Below are positions 14,864-22,279 of a DNA stretch of 27,034 bases, one piece after another; position 1 is the first letter of the stretch; every line of letters begins with the position of its first letter. The position numbers were made by a program, and so were the translations under genes. The stretch covers positions 1 through 27,034 of IMG/VR virus record IMGVR_UViG_3300012228_000014; one strand, written 5' to 3'. Below the pieces are notes generated by a model that did not search any database, was not told where the DNA came from, and was given only the letters and a program-made list of their open reading frames with translations. Origin of the DNA: a virus.

Positions 14864-14880
14864 TGGTTTTTGTGCTCCGC

Positions 14881-14910
14881 ATTCTAGCTAAGAACGTCCG
14901 AACTTATCAA
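14881..14910 (-). promoter_or_regulatory. Candidate sigma-70 promoter upstream of the resolvase
   Basis: On the coding strand TTGATA (14910-14905) and TAGAAT (14886-14881) are separated by 18 bases. Each matches the consensus at five of six positions. The -35 box overlaps the DnaB stop codon. It would fire into the resolvase, Lys-rich protein and methyltransferase genes. This is the best consensus promoter pair I found. Confidence 0.55.
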
Positions 14911-16319
14911 TCGTCGTCTTCACGCTGCCCGATCGGGAGCGCGGGCGGTCGGACCTTGCCCGCGATTTTCTTCCCAGGCGCCACGGCCCGCGGCTCAGGC
15001 GTCGGCATGACGCCGCCGTCGATGAACGTCACCACGTCGCCGACCAACGTCAGCACATACGAGCCCGTGCCGATGTTCCGGCCCTTGTCGAGAATGAATT
15101 CGGTCGGGCCGTCCTCCTGATGCTTCGCGCGATGCAATAGACCAACGATGTCGGCGTCCTGCTCGAACGCGCCGCAATCCTTCATCTCGCTCATCTTCGG
15201 CCGACGATCCGGCTTACTTGGATCAGGTCGTCTCATTTGCGACAGAACGATGATCGGGATCGCAAGTTCCTTCGCCGATTCCTTCAGGTTGTTTGAAGCG
15301 TCGGTTAATTGATCGTTGCGCGTTGCGTTCCGTGTTTCGAGCGCGCCGCCCATCAACTGCACATAGTCGATCACCGCGCCGTCGCAACCCTCCGCGGCCT
15401 GCTGTTGTCGGATGGCTGCTCGAATATCGACCCAGGTCCGCTTCGGCTGATCGTCGATGAATAATTCGAGCGTGCTCATCTCCTCCATTGCGTTCGTGAT
15501 TTTTCCGAAGTCAGACCCACCACAGGCGCCGTGGAGAATTCGCGTCAACGGCACGCCGGACAGTTGCGAGAGGATCCTAAATAACAATTCCTCGCGCGTC
15601 ATTTCCATCGAGAAGTAGCACATTCGACGCCCGGCCTTCGCCGCGACGACGGTCGCATTGAGCGCGAACGTCGTCTTCCCGATCGACGGCCGCGCGCCGA
15701 TGAAGATCAGGTTCCCAGGTTGCCACCCGAGCGTCTTCGCGTCGATCTCTTGAAAGCCCGTCGCGACGCCGGTTATCTTGCCGCGGTTCGCCTGTCTAAA
15801 TTCCAGCTCTTTGTATAGGTTCGCAACCGCGACTCGTTTCAGCTTTGACGGGACGTGACCGTTCACCAGGGCGAATAGCTTTCGCTCCGCATGTCGAAGC
15901 ACGTCGCGCGCGGGTGCTGCGGCTTCGTAGGCTTCCCCGAGAATTTCGTTACTAGTGAAGATCAACCGTCGAAGCGCCGCCTTGTCCTTCACGATCTCGG
16001 CGTAGTGATTGACGTTTGTCGAGCGCGGCACGCCATCGACCAGGCTTGCGAGATACACGGGCCCGCCGCACTCTTCGAGATCCCCGAGCTGTTCGAGTTT
16101 TTCCTTCAACGTCACAAGGTCGAGGGGTTGCCCGTCCTCGTCGAGCTGAATTAACGCCTTCCAGATTCGGCGATGCGCGTCGCGAAAGAAATACGTCGAG
16201 TCCGGCAGGATGCCCAGGACCAACGGGAAGACGCTGTTCTCGATCATCACGGCGCCAAAGATCGAACGCTCGGCTTCGAGGTTATGCGGGAGCGTGCGCT
16301 GCTGCTCGGCGCCGCTCAC
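14907..16319 (-). CDS. dnaB: DnaB-type replicative DNA helicase
   Basis: The protein has 470 residues. The N-terminal domain opens LPHNLEAERSIFGAVM, the standard DnaB start. The RecA-like domain has Walker A ARPSIGKTTF near 209-218, the FSMEMTREEL motif and Walker B VIDYVQLM near 316-323, then the arginine-finger region. It is a hexameric 5'-3' helicase that unwinds DNA at the fork and recruits primase. I chose GTG at 16319, which overlaps the preceding TGA (GTGA); an ATG at 16370 would overlap the upstream gene by 55 bases. No primase or polymerase gene is in the window, so host enzymes may be used. Confidence 0.95.
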   Translation of the reverse strand: MSGAEQQRTLPHNLEAERSIFGAVMIENSVFPLVLGILPDSTYFFRDAHRRIWKALIQLDEDGQPLDLVTLKEKLEQLGDLEECGGPVYLASLVDGVPRSTNVNHYAEIVKDKAALRRLIFTSNEILGEAYEAAAPARDVLRHAERKLFALVNGHVPSKLKRVAVANLYKELEFRQANRGKITGVATGFQEIDAKTLGWQPGNLIFIGARPSIGKTTFALNATVVAAKAGRRMCYFSMEMTREELLFRILSQLSGVPLTRILHGACGGSDFGKITNAMEEMSTLELFIDDQPKRTWVDIRAAIRQQQAAEGCDGAVIDYVQLMGGALETRNATRNDQLTDASNNLKESAKELAIPIIVLSQMRRPDPSKPDRRPKMSEMKDCGAFEQDADIVGLLHRAKHQEDGPTEFILDKGRNIGTGSYVLTLVGDVVTFIDGGVMPTPEPRAVAPGKKIAGKVRPPALPIGQREDDD

Positions 16320-16807
16320 GTCGTTAGGTCTTTCTGTCGCTTCTTCGTATGCTCGAACTGATCCCGGCATGGCGGATCGTGTTTACACCCGGTTGGCACT
16401 TCGGCCAGGTCGCTATCGCCGCCCTCGCGAACGTGCTCGTTGATCGTTTGAATGAACAGGCCCCAGGGATGCTTCCGATCGCGGTAATACTTATTGTCGC
16501 CTGTGATGTAGATCGAAACGCGCGACTTGAATTGCGCGACGCTGAGCCCCTTCCGAAACAACGTCTTCAGGTTACCCCTTGACTTCGCGTAGTCCGTGAA
16601 TACCCAGGGCTCGCCGTGCGCGGTCTGCCACAGCTCGGACCAATGCGTTTCGCATTCCTTGATCTTCTCGGCGATCGTCGCCTTGCCGCCCGTGAGCGCG
16701 TCGAACTCCTCGATCATGGCGCCGAGCTTTTCCCACTCCTCGCGCATGACCGGGACGAGCTTCGCGAGGACCGCGAGCCGTTTCCCCTCGTCGGTTTTTG
16801 TCACCAT
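16316..16807 (-). CDS. Unknown protein immediately upstream of dnaB (possible replication accessory)
   Basis: The protein has 163 residues. It is helical in the first half (GKRLAVLAKLVPVMREEWEKLGAMIEEF), then has WSELWQTAHGEPWVFTDYAK and FIQTINEHV, with two late Cys (GCKHDPPCRD). Genes overlapping dnaB in phages often code for helicase loaders or initiator proteins, which makes that role a fair guess, but no AAA+ or winged-helix motif is clear. ATG at 16807 follows GGGG by 6 bases; GTG at 16819 with GGAGG 11 bases away is the alternative. Confidence 0.6.
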   Translation of the reverse strand: MVTKTDEGKRLAVLAKLVPVMREEWEKLGAMIEEFDALTGGKATIAEKIKECETHWSELWQTAHGEPWVFTDYAKSRGNLKTLFRKGLSVAQFKSRVSIYITGDNKYYRDRKHPWGLFIQTINEHVREGGDSDLAEVPTGCKHDPPCRDQFEHTKKRQKDLTT

Positions 16808-16838
16808 TGCACGCCCCACAGTAAGACGGTCCTCCGGG

Positions 16839-17114
16839 TTATTTCTTTTTCGCCCACGGGCCGGTTTGGTTTTCGTAATGGTGTTTGCGATGGCAGTTCG
16901 CGCACGTTAGATTGCACTTCTCGACCTCGCGGATCAACGCCGACAGTGTGCCTTGATAGACCAGACGCGAAATCCTCAAAATCTTGCGCTCGCCCGGCCG
17001 GTGATGGAAGTCTAAACAGGCCGGATGCGATTCGCCACAGGCGCAACGCTTCCCAGCTTTGTAACCGGCCAACCACGCCCGCTTGATCTCGACCCGCCTC
17101 GTATCGTTCCGCAT
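16839..17114 (-). CDS. HNH endonuclease-like protein
   Basis: The protein has 91 residues. The zinc-binding and catalytic pattern is Cys24-Cys26, DFHHRPG with H37/H38, then a helix and CNLTCANCHRKHH (C71, C74, H75, H78/H79). This is the compact HNH form found in phages and homing endonucleases. It would nick or cut DNA. ATG at 17114 has GAGG 7 bases upstream. It stands alone after a 356-base gap, so it may be a separately acquired gene. Phage HNH proteins often act in packaging or as free-standing homing endonucleases; which applies here is open. Confidence 0.85.
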   Translation of the reverse strand: MRNDTRRVEIKRAWLAGYKAGKRCACGESHPACLDFHHRPGERKILRISRLVYQGTLSALIREVEKCNLTCANCHRKHHYENQTGPWAKKK

Positions 17115-17309
17115 GAGCACACCTCGGCTCCAAGGCTCCCCCCTCTCGGCTCCGGTCCCTGCCCGTTAACGGTATAGGTCCGTTTGCGTCGATTAGGTAT
17201 GCCAGCCGCGCGTCTTCTGAGCCTTCTTCGAGTGCCCCGGCCACTCGCCCACCCCCGCCCCGGCTCGGAATCCACCCCGGCCGCGGGAACTCTCCCAAGG
17301 GCCAGGCGC

Positions 17310-17329
17310 ATCGAACCCACTGGTTCGAT
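17310..17329. promoter_or_regulatory. 8-bp perfect inverted repeat, possible operator
   Basis: ATCGAACC at 17310-17317 pairs with GGTTCGAT at 17322-17329 across a CACT centre. It lies in the longest gene gap, 196 bases before the HNH start. It could be a protein-binding dyad or a small RNA hairpin; the sequence does not decide. Confidence 0.4.
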
Positions 17330-17422
17330 CGACGGCTAACTATTCGGGGTTTGGCCGGGAACGGGTCAGGCGTTAGAATGACGCCCTGCGGATCGTTCCG
17401 GTGCTTCACCACCGAACGCTCG

Positions 17423-17451
17423 GGCCCGGCACCTTCAGCAAGTGCCGGGCC
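17423..17451 (-). terminator. Perfect 10-bp hairpin after the 17471 gene
   Basis: GGCCCGGCAC and GTGCCGGGCC (17423-17432, 17442-17451) enclose a 9-base loop. On the coding strand the stem begins 19 bases after the TAA of the upstream gene. No U-run follows on either strand, so if it terminates it would need Rho, or it may protect the mRNA end. Confidence 0.5.
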
Positions 17452-17470
17452 TTCAAGTTTGCGGGGTTCG

Positions 17471-17788
17471 TTATACACGCGCCCGCCGTTTCTTATCAAC
17501 GCCACTAGATGTTGCGGTTGTGATCTGCGCGACCCGCATGTTCGACGCCAGGTCGATCATTTTCACTTCGCCGCGCGGGACGATGATCACCAGCCGCGGT
17601 TCGAGCTTCGAGCGCCGTCCGAAGAACTTCGAGAACGTGCGCGCGATGCTCAGGAACTCGACCTTATGCGCGGTCTGGTAATAAGGCCCGCCCTTCGAGC
17701 CGCGCCACTGCACGGCCCACACGCGCCCGTCCTCGCGATCGATCCGATCGACGTGGACCCACACTTCGCCGCGCTTCGGGCTTCTCAT
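17471..17788 (-). CDS. Unknown protein coupled to the SF2 helicase
   Basis: The protein has 105 residues. ATG at 17788 overlaps the helicase stop (ATGA), with GGAGG 8 bases upstream. The protein is strand-rich: KRGEVWVHVDRIDREDGRVWAVQWRG, YYQTAHKVEFL, EPRLVIIVPRGEVKMI, then a basic tail DKKRRARV. It could be a small nucleic-acid-binding partner of the helicase, judged only from coupling and charge. It is the last gene before the longest gap and a hairpin. Confidence 0.65.
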   Translation of the reverse strand: MRSPKRGEVWVHVDRIDREDGRVWAVQWRGSKGGPYYQTAHKVEFLSIARTFSKFFGRRSKLEPRLVIIVPRGEVKMIDLASNMRVAQITTATSSGVDKKRRARV

Positions 17789-19719
17789 CGCTTGCGCCTC
17801 CGGGCTTCGTAGATATCGATCAACGCGCTTGCCTCGCCCATCGTCATATTCGATCGCACGGGCCCGCCCAGCGATCGGAGTTTCCCGAGCTGCCGATCGC
17901 TCGCGTCCCTCGATCGCCACCCGGCGTTCTTCGATAGAATCTTCGTCGTCGATCGTCGATCGTTGAGAATGAACAACTCGGCAATCTGAAGGGCGCGTTT
18001 CGCGTCCGGCACTTCAGGAACGAGCGTGCGATGCCGCGCGGGTGAACCATCGGCCGGGCGGAACGTCGCCGATAGTGTGTAGTGCCCGAGCACGTCGCGC
18101 GTTACCGCGAGAATTTCGGTCCCGTCCTGCCACGGGTATTGAAGCCGATACTCGTCGGCGCGAACGCGAATCCATTGATAGCGGAGCCCGGCGCCGTTCT
18201 TCCCCAGGCTCGGAATACTGAAAACATCGAACGTGCTCGCGCGCACTTCGAGATCCCGCAACGTCATTCGCCCGCCCAGAGCCTCGGGGTCGAGCCCCGG
18301 CGCGCTCTCGAGGATTGCTTCGAGCGCCGCGGCCATGTCGCGAAGGTCCTTGCCGTTCGCGCTCACGTTCGGCGGGAGCCCGTAGAGGACTGGCGCCGTC
18401 TGAAGAGAATGTTTGCGCGCCACGTCCACCACGTCGATCAGAATGCATTGCGGTTTCTTCATGGCGACGCCGCGCGCGATCGCTTCGAGCCGTTCGGGCC
18501 CGACCGGATCGTCGGGATGCGGCCGGAGCCCGCGGCCGGTCATCTGCTCATAGAGCGTCGCCGACTTCGTGGGCTTCGCGTGAACGATGCACGCCGCCAT
18601 CGGTAGATCGGTCCCTTCGGTAAGGACCATGCAATTTACAAGGCCCTGAAGGTTGCCGCGCCTGTAATCGCGAATCATGTCGCGACGCTTCCACGTTTCT
18701 GTCTCTCCGCTCACGGCCTCGAACGTGACGCCGATCGCCTTGAAGGCCCGCGCGAGCTGGTGCGCGTGATCGACCGTCACGGCGAACACGATCGTTTGCA
18801 GGTCGGCCGCATAGTTCGACCAGGCTTGCACCGTGAGCGCGTTTCGGCTCTCGACGTTCACGGCCTCGGCCAGCTCGCGTTGATTGAAGTCCCCGCGGCT
18901 CGTATGCACCGCGTCGAGGTTGGCCGTCGTCTCGATCACCCACGGCACGATCGGAACGAGATAGCCGTCCTCGATCGCCTGCTTCAGCTCGTAAGCGAAC
19001 GCGATCTTCTGAAAGACACAGCTCAGGCCGATCGCATCCGTTCGATTCGGCGTCGCCGTGACGCCGACGAGGAGTCGATCCTTTGGAGCTTCGAGATCCC
19101 AGGCCGCGAGATTGCGCCCCATGACCTCGACGTCGGTTTCCTTCACGGCCTCGATCTCGTTCTCGTCGCTCGCGTCGGCCGCGGGTAAGAAGCCAAGATG
19201 AACGAGCGCCGTCCGGTAGCTCGCCGCGGCTGCGTGGTGCGCCTCGTCGATCACCACCAATCGGAACGAGTGATATCGAAGGAGCGTCTTCAGCCGCTTG
19301 AACTTTTGCGCCGCGAGCGTTTGAATCCCGGCGACGATCACGTCGCTGTATCGGTTCGCCCGGCTCCCGGCCTGCTCGATCGACACCATGACGCCGCGGT
19401 TCCCGCGCGAAATCTTGTCCGCGGCCTGCTGAAGTAGCTCCTCCCGGTGCGCGATTACGAGGACCTTCGCGCCCTTCTCAGCCTTGAACGTGTCGAGCCA
19501 GGCCGCCAGCTTCGGGAACGCTCGACCCAGGAAGGCCGCGAACCAGATTGTCTTCCCGGTCCCGGTTGGCTTTTTGAAGAGGAGCCGGTTCTTCCCGTCC
19601 ACGAAATAGGACGTTTCTAGCGCGGCGCCTGCTGCATTCTGATACGGTCGAAGGACCGGAACCCCCGGACGGGCGCCGATCGCCTCACCTGCGGGCTCCT
19701 GTGAAGAAATAGGCGTCAT
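17785..19719 (-). CDS. SF2 DEAH-box helicase / type III-like restriction helicase fold
   Basis: The protein has 644 residues with the superfamily 2 motifs in order: Walker A PTGTGKT (51-57), motif II DEAH (158-161), motif III TATP (222-225) and motif VI QMTGRGLRP (392-400). The C-terminal 200 residues are a separate strand-rich region with DLEVRASTFDVFSIPSLGKNG and YQWIRVRADEYRL, and a helical end (GEASALIDIYEARRRKR). This is the phage helicase type that remodels DNA in replication or recombination. The ATG at 19719 has no clear ribosome site; TTG at 19770 is possible. No nuclease motif is seen, so it is not a complete restriction subunit. Confidence 0.88.
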   Translation of the reverse strand: MTPISSQEPAGEAIGARPGVPVLRPYQNAAGAALETSYFVDGKNRLLFKKPTGTGKTIWFAAFLGRAFPKLAAWLDTFKAEKGAKVLVIAHREELLQQAADKISRGNRGVMVSIEQAGSRANRYSDVIVAGIQTLAAQKFKRLKTLLRYHSFRLVVIDEAHHAAAASYRTALVHLGFLPAADASDENEIEAVKETDVEVMGRNLAAWDLEAPKDRLLVGVTATPNRTDAIGLSCVFQKIAFAYELKQAIEDGYLVPIVPWVIETTANLDAVHTSRGDFNQRELAEAVNVESRNALTVQAWSNYAADLQTIVFAVTVDHAHQLARAFKAIGVTFEAVSGETETWKRRDMIRDYRRGNLQGLVNCMVLTEGTDLPMAACIVHAKPTKSATLYEQMTGRGLRPHPDDPVGPERLEAIARGVAMKKPQCILIDVVDVARKHSLQTAPVLYGLPPNVSANGKDLRDMAAALEAILESAPGLDPEALGGRMTLRDLEVRASTFDVFSIPSLGKNGAGLRYQWIRVRADEYRLQYPWQDGTEILAVTRDVLGHYTLSATFRPADGSPARHRTLVPEVPDAKRALQIAELFILNDRRSTTKILSKNAGWRSRDASDRQLGKLRSLGGPVRSNMTMGEASALIDIYEARRRKR

Positions 19720-19753
19720 TTCGCGGCCGTCCGTAACCCTCTTTTCGAGCCCT

Positions 19754-19945
19754 TCATCCCTGATCCTCAAGTTTTGCCAGCAGAGCTTCGATAAACGCGA
19801 ACACGGACGGCGCCGCCCGCGGTTCCATATACTCCGGCGTCATGTCGGGCGGAACGCGCAACGCCGCGGCCCGATGATAGATCCGACGACACCGCTCGAC
19901 GCGCGCGTTCCGGTCTTCGATGATTCGCTGCCGCTCCTCATCCAT
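19754..19945 (-). CDS. Small charged helical protein
   Basis: The protein has 63 residues. ATG at 19945 has GGAAGGTG 5 bases upstream and overlaps the preceding gene by 8 bases. The N-terminal half is a charged helix (EERQRIIEDRNARVERCRRIYHRA), followed by a Pro-containing loop and an amphipathic helix FAFIEALLAKLED. It is likely a small accessory of the helicase operon. The family is not recognised. Confidence 0.62.
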   Translation of the reverse strand: MDEERQRIIEDRNARVERCRRIYHRAAALRVPPDMTPEYMEPRAAPSVFAFIEALLAKLEDQG

Positions 19946-20393
19946 AGATCACCTTCCCGAAGCATGCGACTTGAATGATCGCGTCGGCCATCGGGCCGTC
20001 CGGGTATTCCTCTTTGACAATGCGGGCGCCCCAATCGCCCGACTCCGTGCCCTTCGGGTCCTGAAGCATCTTCACGATCGCGCGCTTGATATCGTCCGTG
20101 TTGATGACGACGCGGCCGTCCTTCGTCCCCGGCCAATGCTTTCGCTGCCGTCGATACGCGGAGTCGTCGGTCGCGTCGCTGGCTCCGGCGCCCTGATGGT
20201 CGGTCAGCCGGACCCACGCGATCCGCTCCTCCGATTTCGAGTCCTTGCCGCCGACGAGGATTTCGGTCCTCGTTTCTTCGACGCGCGCCCAATAACCGAT
20301 CCCGTAAGTGTGCCCGGCGTCGAGCGCGGTTTCGAGCACGCTCGCTAACGCCTGCGGAGTCGCGTCGATCGTGACGATTATTAATCCTTCCAT
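19938..20393 (-). CDS. Unknown early-region protein
   Basis: The protein has 151 residues. It opens LIIVTIDATPQALASVLETALDAGHTYGIGYWARVEE, a pattern I have seen in uncharacterised phage early proteins that begin with a strand, a helix and a YW motif. Later parts have RVVINTDDIKRAIVKMLQ and ADAIIQVACFGKVIYG, again alternating helix and strand. A compact alpha/beta fold is likely. It starts with a TAATG junction. Function is unknown. Confidence 0.7.
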   Translation of the reverse strand: MEGLIIVTIDATPQALASVLETALDAGHTYGIGYWARVEETRTEILVGGKDSKSEERIAWVRLTDHQGAGASDATDDSAYRRQRKHWPGTKDGRVVINTDDIKRAIVKMLQDPKGTESGDWGARIVKEEYPDGPMADAIIQVACFGKVIYG

Positions 20394-21370
20394 TAGCCCG
20401 CCACCCCCTCGTCGATTTTCAACCGTGCCCCCGGATACGCTTGCTCGAACCCTTCCTTCAGGCCCTCGGCCATCCGGTTCAAGAACTTGAGATCCGGCGT
20501 CATCGCTTCGGCCGGTATGTCGCCTGCCAGGTAGGCCGCGCGGAACTTCTCAAGGTCGAACACGCCGCCGCAGCTGTAGTTCTTTGTATTGCGCGTGCCC
20601 GCGGCCTTGCCGACCGCGCGCTCGACCTTCGGCGCCGCGACCGTGATCGGCTCCTCGCGAAGCGCGTCGGCCTGCTCGCGGATCGCTCTTGACGCGCGCG
20701 ACGACGCGATCGCGTGAACGATCTTCGGAGCGCCGATCAACTTCTCGACCGTCTTCGCCGGGTCCTTGTAACCGGCCTCTCTACAAACTCCTTCGAGCTT
20801 CGTTCGATCGCTCTGCATGCCGCGACCGATATCCAGATCCCGCTCGACAACCTTCGTCACGAACCACAGCTCACGCGCGGAGAGATCATCGCTCGCCGCT
20901 TCGAGCTTCGCCGCCGCGTCCTCCTGCTCCTGTAGCTCGCGTTCGCGATCGGCACGGGCGATCGCGGCCAGGCGTTCGCGCTCGACGCGCTCGGCCTCCG
21001 CGACGCGGGCGTCGTCGATGCGCTTGTATTCGACGTGACGCTTTTCGAGCACGTCGAGCCCGGCATCCCAGGCCGCAAGCTCTTTCTTCTCAAGGTCGCG
21101 AAGCGCGTCGAGCACCGTCGAAACTTTGCGCTTCGGGATCTGCCAATCGGCGACCGTTTGCTTTCGGCCATTCTTGCCTTCCTTGATCGTCGCGAGCGCG
21201 CCTTCGTCGCTCTTTAGGTCGCTGATAACGATCGTCGTCGCGCGATCGCGGAACGCAATCGCCGCGGCAAGATGCTTCGCCTTCAGCTCGATCGCCATCG
21301 GCTCGGGCTTCGGCGCCGCGGGCACGGTCAATGCCTTTGACGCCTTCGGTTGTTTCGTCTTCGCCTTCAT
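20393..21370 (-). CDS. Long coiled-coil early protein (DUF1351-like end)
   Basis: The protein has 325 residues. After a basic start (MKAKTKQPKASKAL), residues about 30-170 form helices with a long Glu/Arg/Ala coiled coil. The last 50 residues (FDLEKFRAAYLAGDIPAEAMTPDLKFLNRM...PGARLKIDEG) resemble the C-terminal end of DUF1351-type phage proteins, which lie near recombination genes. ATG at 21370 overlaps the previous TGA (ATGA). It may act with the annealing protein and exonuclease; this rests on position and recalled pattern. Confidence 0.65.
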   Translation of the reverse strand: MKAKTKQPKASKALTVPAAPKPEPMAIELKAKHLAAAIAFRDRATTIVISDLKSDEGALATIKEGKNGRKQTVADWQIPKRKVSTVLDALRDLEKKELAAWDAGLDVLEKRHVEYKRIDDARVAEAERVERERLAAIARADRERELQEQEDAAAKLEAASDDLSARELWFVTKVVERDLDIGRGMQSDRTKLEGVCREAGYKDPAKTVEKLIGAPKIVHAIASSRASRAIREQADALREEPITVAAPKVERAVGKAAGTRNTKNYSCGGVFDLEKFRAAYLAGDIPAEAMTPDLKFLNRMAEGLKEGFEQAYPGARLKIDEGVAG

Positions 21371-21612
21371 CGCCGCGCCTTCGCGACGATGCCGCCGAGC
21401 ACCGATCGACGGCCCGCGCTTCGCTGCGCCTTCGACGCCAGGGCGCGGATTACGTGAGCCGGGATCGTGACTTCGACAATGCACGCTGGAACGAGAACGC
21501 GCTCCTTGAACGCATCGTCGGGCGCCTCGTTGTGTCTCGTCCTTCGCGTCGCGGGCGCCATCGACACATGGATCACCTGATCGCGTAGGTCTTCGGAATT
21601 CAGTAGCGGCAT
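21367..21612 (-). CDS. Small basic protein, possible ribbon-helix-helix regulator
   Basis: The protein has 81 residues. AAGGAG lies 6 bases before ATG 21612. The C-terminal half, CIVEVTIPAHVIRALASKAQRSAGRRSVLGGIV, has the strand-helix-helix spacing of ribbon-helix-helix DNA-binding proteins, but the match is weak. It lies 37 bases downstream of the palindromic TTGACA element at 21649-21665, so autoregulation is a possible reading. Confidence 0.55.
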   Translation of the reverse strand: MPLLNSEDLRDQVIHVSMAPATRRTRHNEAPDDAFKERVLVPACIVEVTIPAHVIRALASKAQRSAGRRSVLGGIVAKARR

Positions 21613-21648
21613 AAATACTCCTTCTGTTGCGGGAGCTTATCGACGCGC

Positions 21649-21665
21649 CGACTTCTTGTCAAGAA
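21649..21665 (-). promoter_or_regulatory. Palindromic promoter/operator element, copy 1
   Basis: The 17 bases CGACTTCTTGTCAAGAA also occur at 24901-24917. On the coding strand the centre reads TTCTTGACAAGAA, a dyad with 6-base arms that contains a perfect -35 box TTGACA (21662-21657). GATAAG, a four-of-six -10 match, lies 15 bases further on. The element begins next to the stop of the HNH gene and is 37 bases before the 21612 start. Confidence 0.55.
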
Positions 21666-22127
21666 CTATGCAGCATGCGCCGATAGCTCCGTCGCCATTG
21701 CGTGAAGCAGGGCCCGTTGCCAGGGGTCGATCGGAAGCAACCGGCCGGGCTCCGACTCGCGCGCGAGCGTGATCCACTCGCCGCCGTCGTCGCCCTTCGC
21801 TTGCCACTCGACCGGCCCGTTCGAGCCCGCGGCCGTCAACGGGACCCACCGGATCGCCTTCTTGTCGATCGAGATATGGCTTTCCTTGTGGCGCCAGTTG
21901 CAAACGTAGATCATCCGATCCGGCGTCGATCGTTCGCCGGTCGGATCGCCGCCCATCCCTTTGTGCTCGGCGTGACTCACTTCGAGGAACAGGTTCCACC
22001 GCTGGCACGGGCACAACGGGAACCGGCAGGTTCGATCGCGTAGCCGAACCTTCTCTTTGTTTTTGTTCTCGACGCGCTTCAGCCGCCCGGCCTTCGATGC
22101 CCGGCGACGCGCGGTCGGTCCCTTCAT
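21666..22127 (-). CDS. HNH-family nuclease-like protein
   Basis: The protein has 153 residues. A basic start (VENKNKEKVRLRDRTCRFPLCPC) leads to zinc ligands C34, C39 and C41. LEVSHAEHKGMGGDP follows with H52 and H55, then MIYVCNWRHKESH with C76, N77, H80 and H84, the layout of an HNH nuclease. The last 60 residues (WITLARESEPGRLLPID...) are a separate helical part. ATG at 22127 overlaps the stop of the small membrane gene (ATGA). It lies in the recombination block and may process DNA there. It differs in layout from the HNH protein at 16839. Confidence 0.8.
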   Translation of the reverse strand: MKGPTARRRASKAGRLKRVENKNKEKVRLRDRTCRFPLCPCQRWNLFLEVSHAEHKGMGGDPTGERSTPDRMIYVCNWRHKESHISIDKKAIRWVPLTAAGSNGPVEWQAKGDDGGEWITLARESEPGRLLPIDPWQRALLHAMATELSAHAA

Positions 22128-22270
22128 TTGTTATCGCCCATAAAGCGCGACGTTTCACGTCGAAGACGTGCCTCCATCGCGCGATCGCGAGAGCGTTGCT
22201 CGGCGCCGCGTAACCATCGTCGAACGAGAACGAACACCACCGCGCCGCCGACTATCCAAGCAATGACCAT
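22124..22270 (-). CDS. Small membrane protein with basic tail
   Basis: The protein has 48 residues and a near-perfect ribosome site, AGGAGG, 6 bases before ATG 22270. One helix (VIAWIVGGAVVFVLV) is followed at once by RRWLRGAEQRSRDRAMEARLRRE, so the basic tail should stay in the cytoplasm. It ends with an ATGA overlap into the HNH gene. It is inserted between the exonuclease and the HNH gene, where it could tether or regulate them; no family is recognised. Confidence 0.72.
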   Translation of the reverse strand: MVIAWIVGGAVVFVLVRRWLRGAEQRSRDRAMEARLRRETSRFMGDNK

Positions 22271-22279
22271 CGGAACCTC

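Larger units (their letters stand above)
17115..17470. other. Longest intergenic gap (356 bp) with two hairpins
   Basis: No convincing gene is seen here. A reading frame crosses the gap on the minus strand but continues through the HNH gene in the wrong frame, and its codon pattern is unlike the neighbours. The gap holds a 10-bp hairpin just after the stop of the 17471 gene and an 8-bp inverted repeat in the middle. I looked for a tRNA because of GGTTCGAT-like bases, but no T-arm or acceptor pairs form. No strong promoter pair was found. Confidence 0.6.

Noticed and set aside
17300-17340. Possible tRNA because of GGTTCGAT-like bases
   Set aside because: The bases belong to an 8-bp inverted repeat; no T-stem, acceptor stem or anticodon arm pairs on either strand.
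17115-17505. A minus-strand reading frame crossing the whole 356-base gap as a 234-residue protein
   Set aside because: It continues through the HNH gene in another frame, has no ribosome site, and its codon and residue pattern is unlike neighbours. High GC makes such frames common.
17785-19719. Restriction-modification system from the DEAH helicase plus methyltransferases
   Set aside because: The helicase has no nuclease domain and lies 4 kb from the methyltransferases with replication genes between; no restriction subunit is visible.
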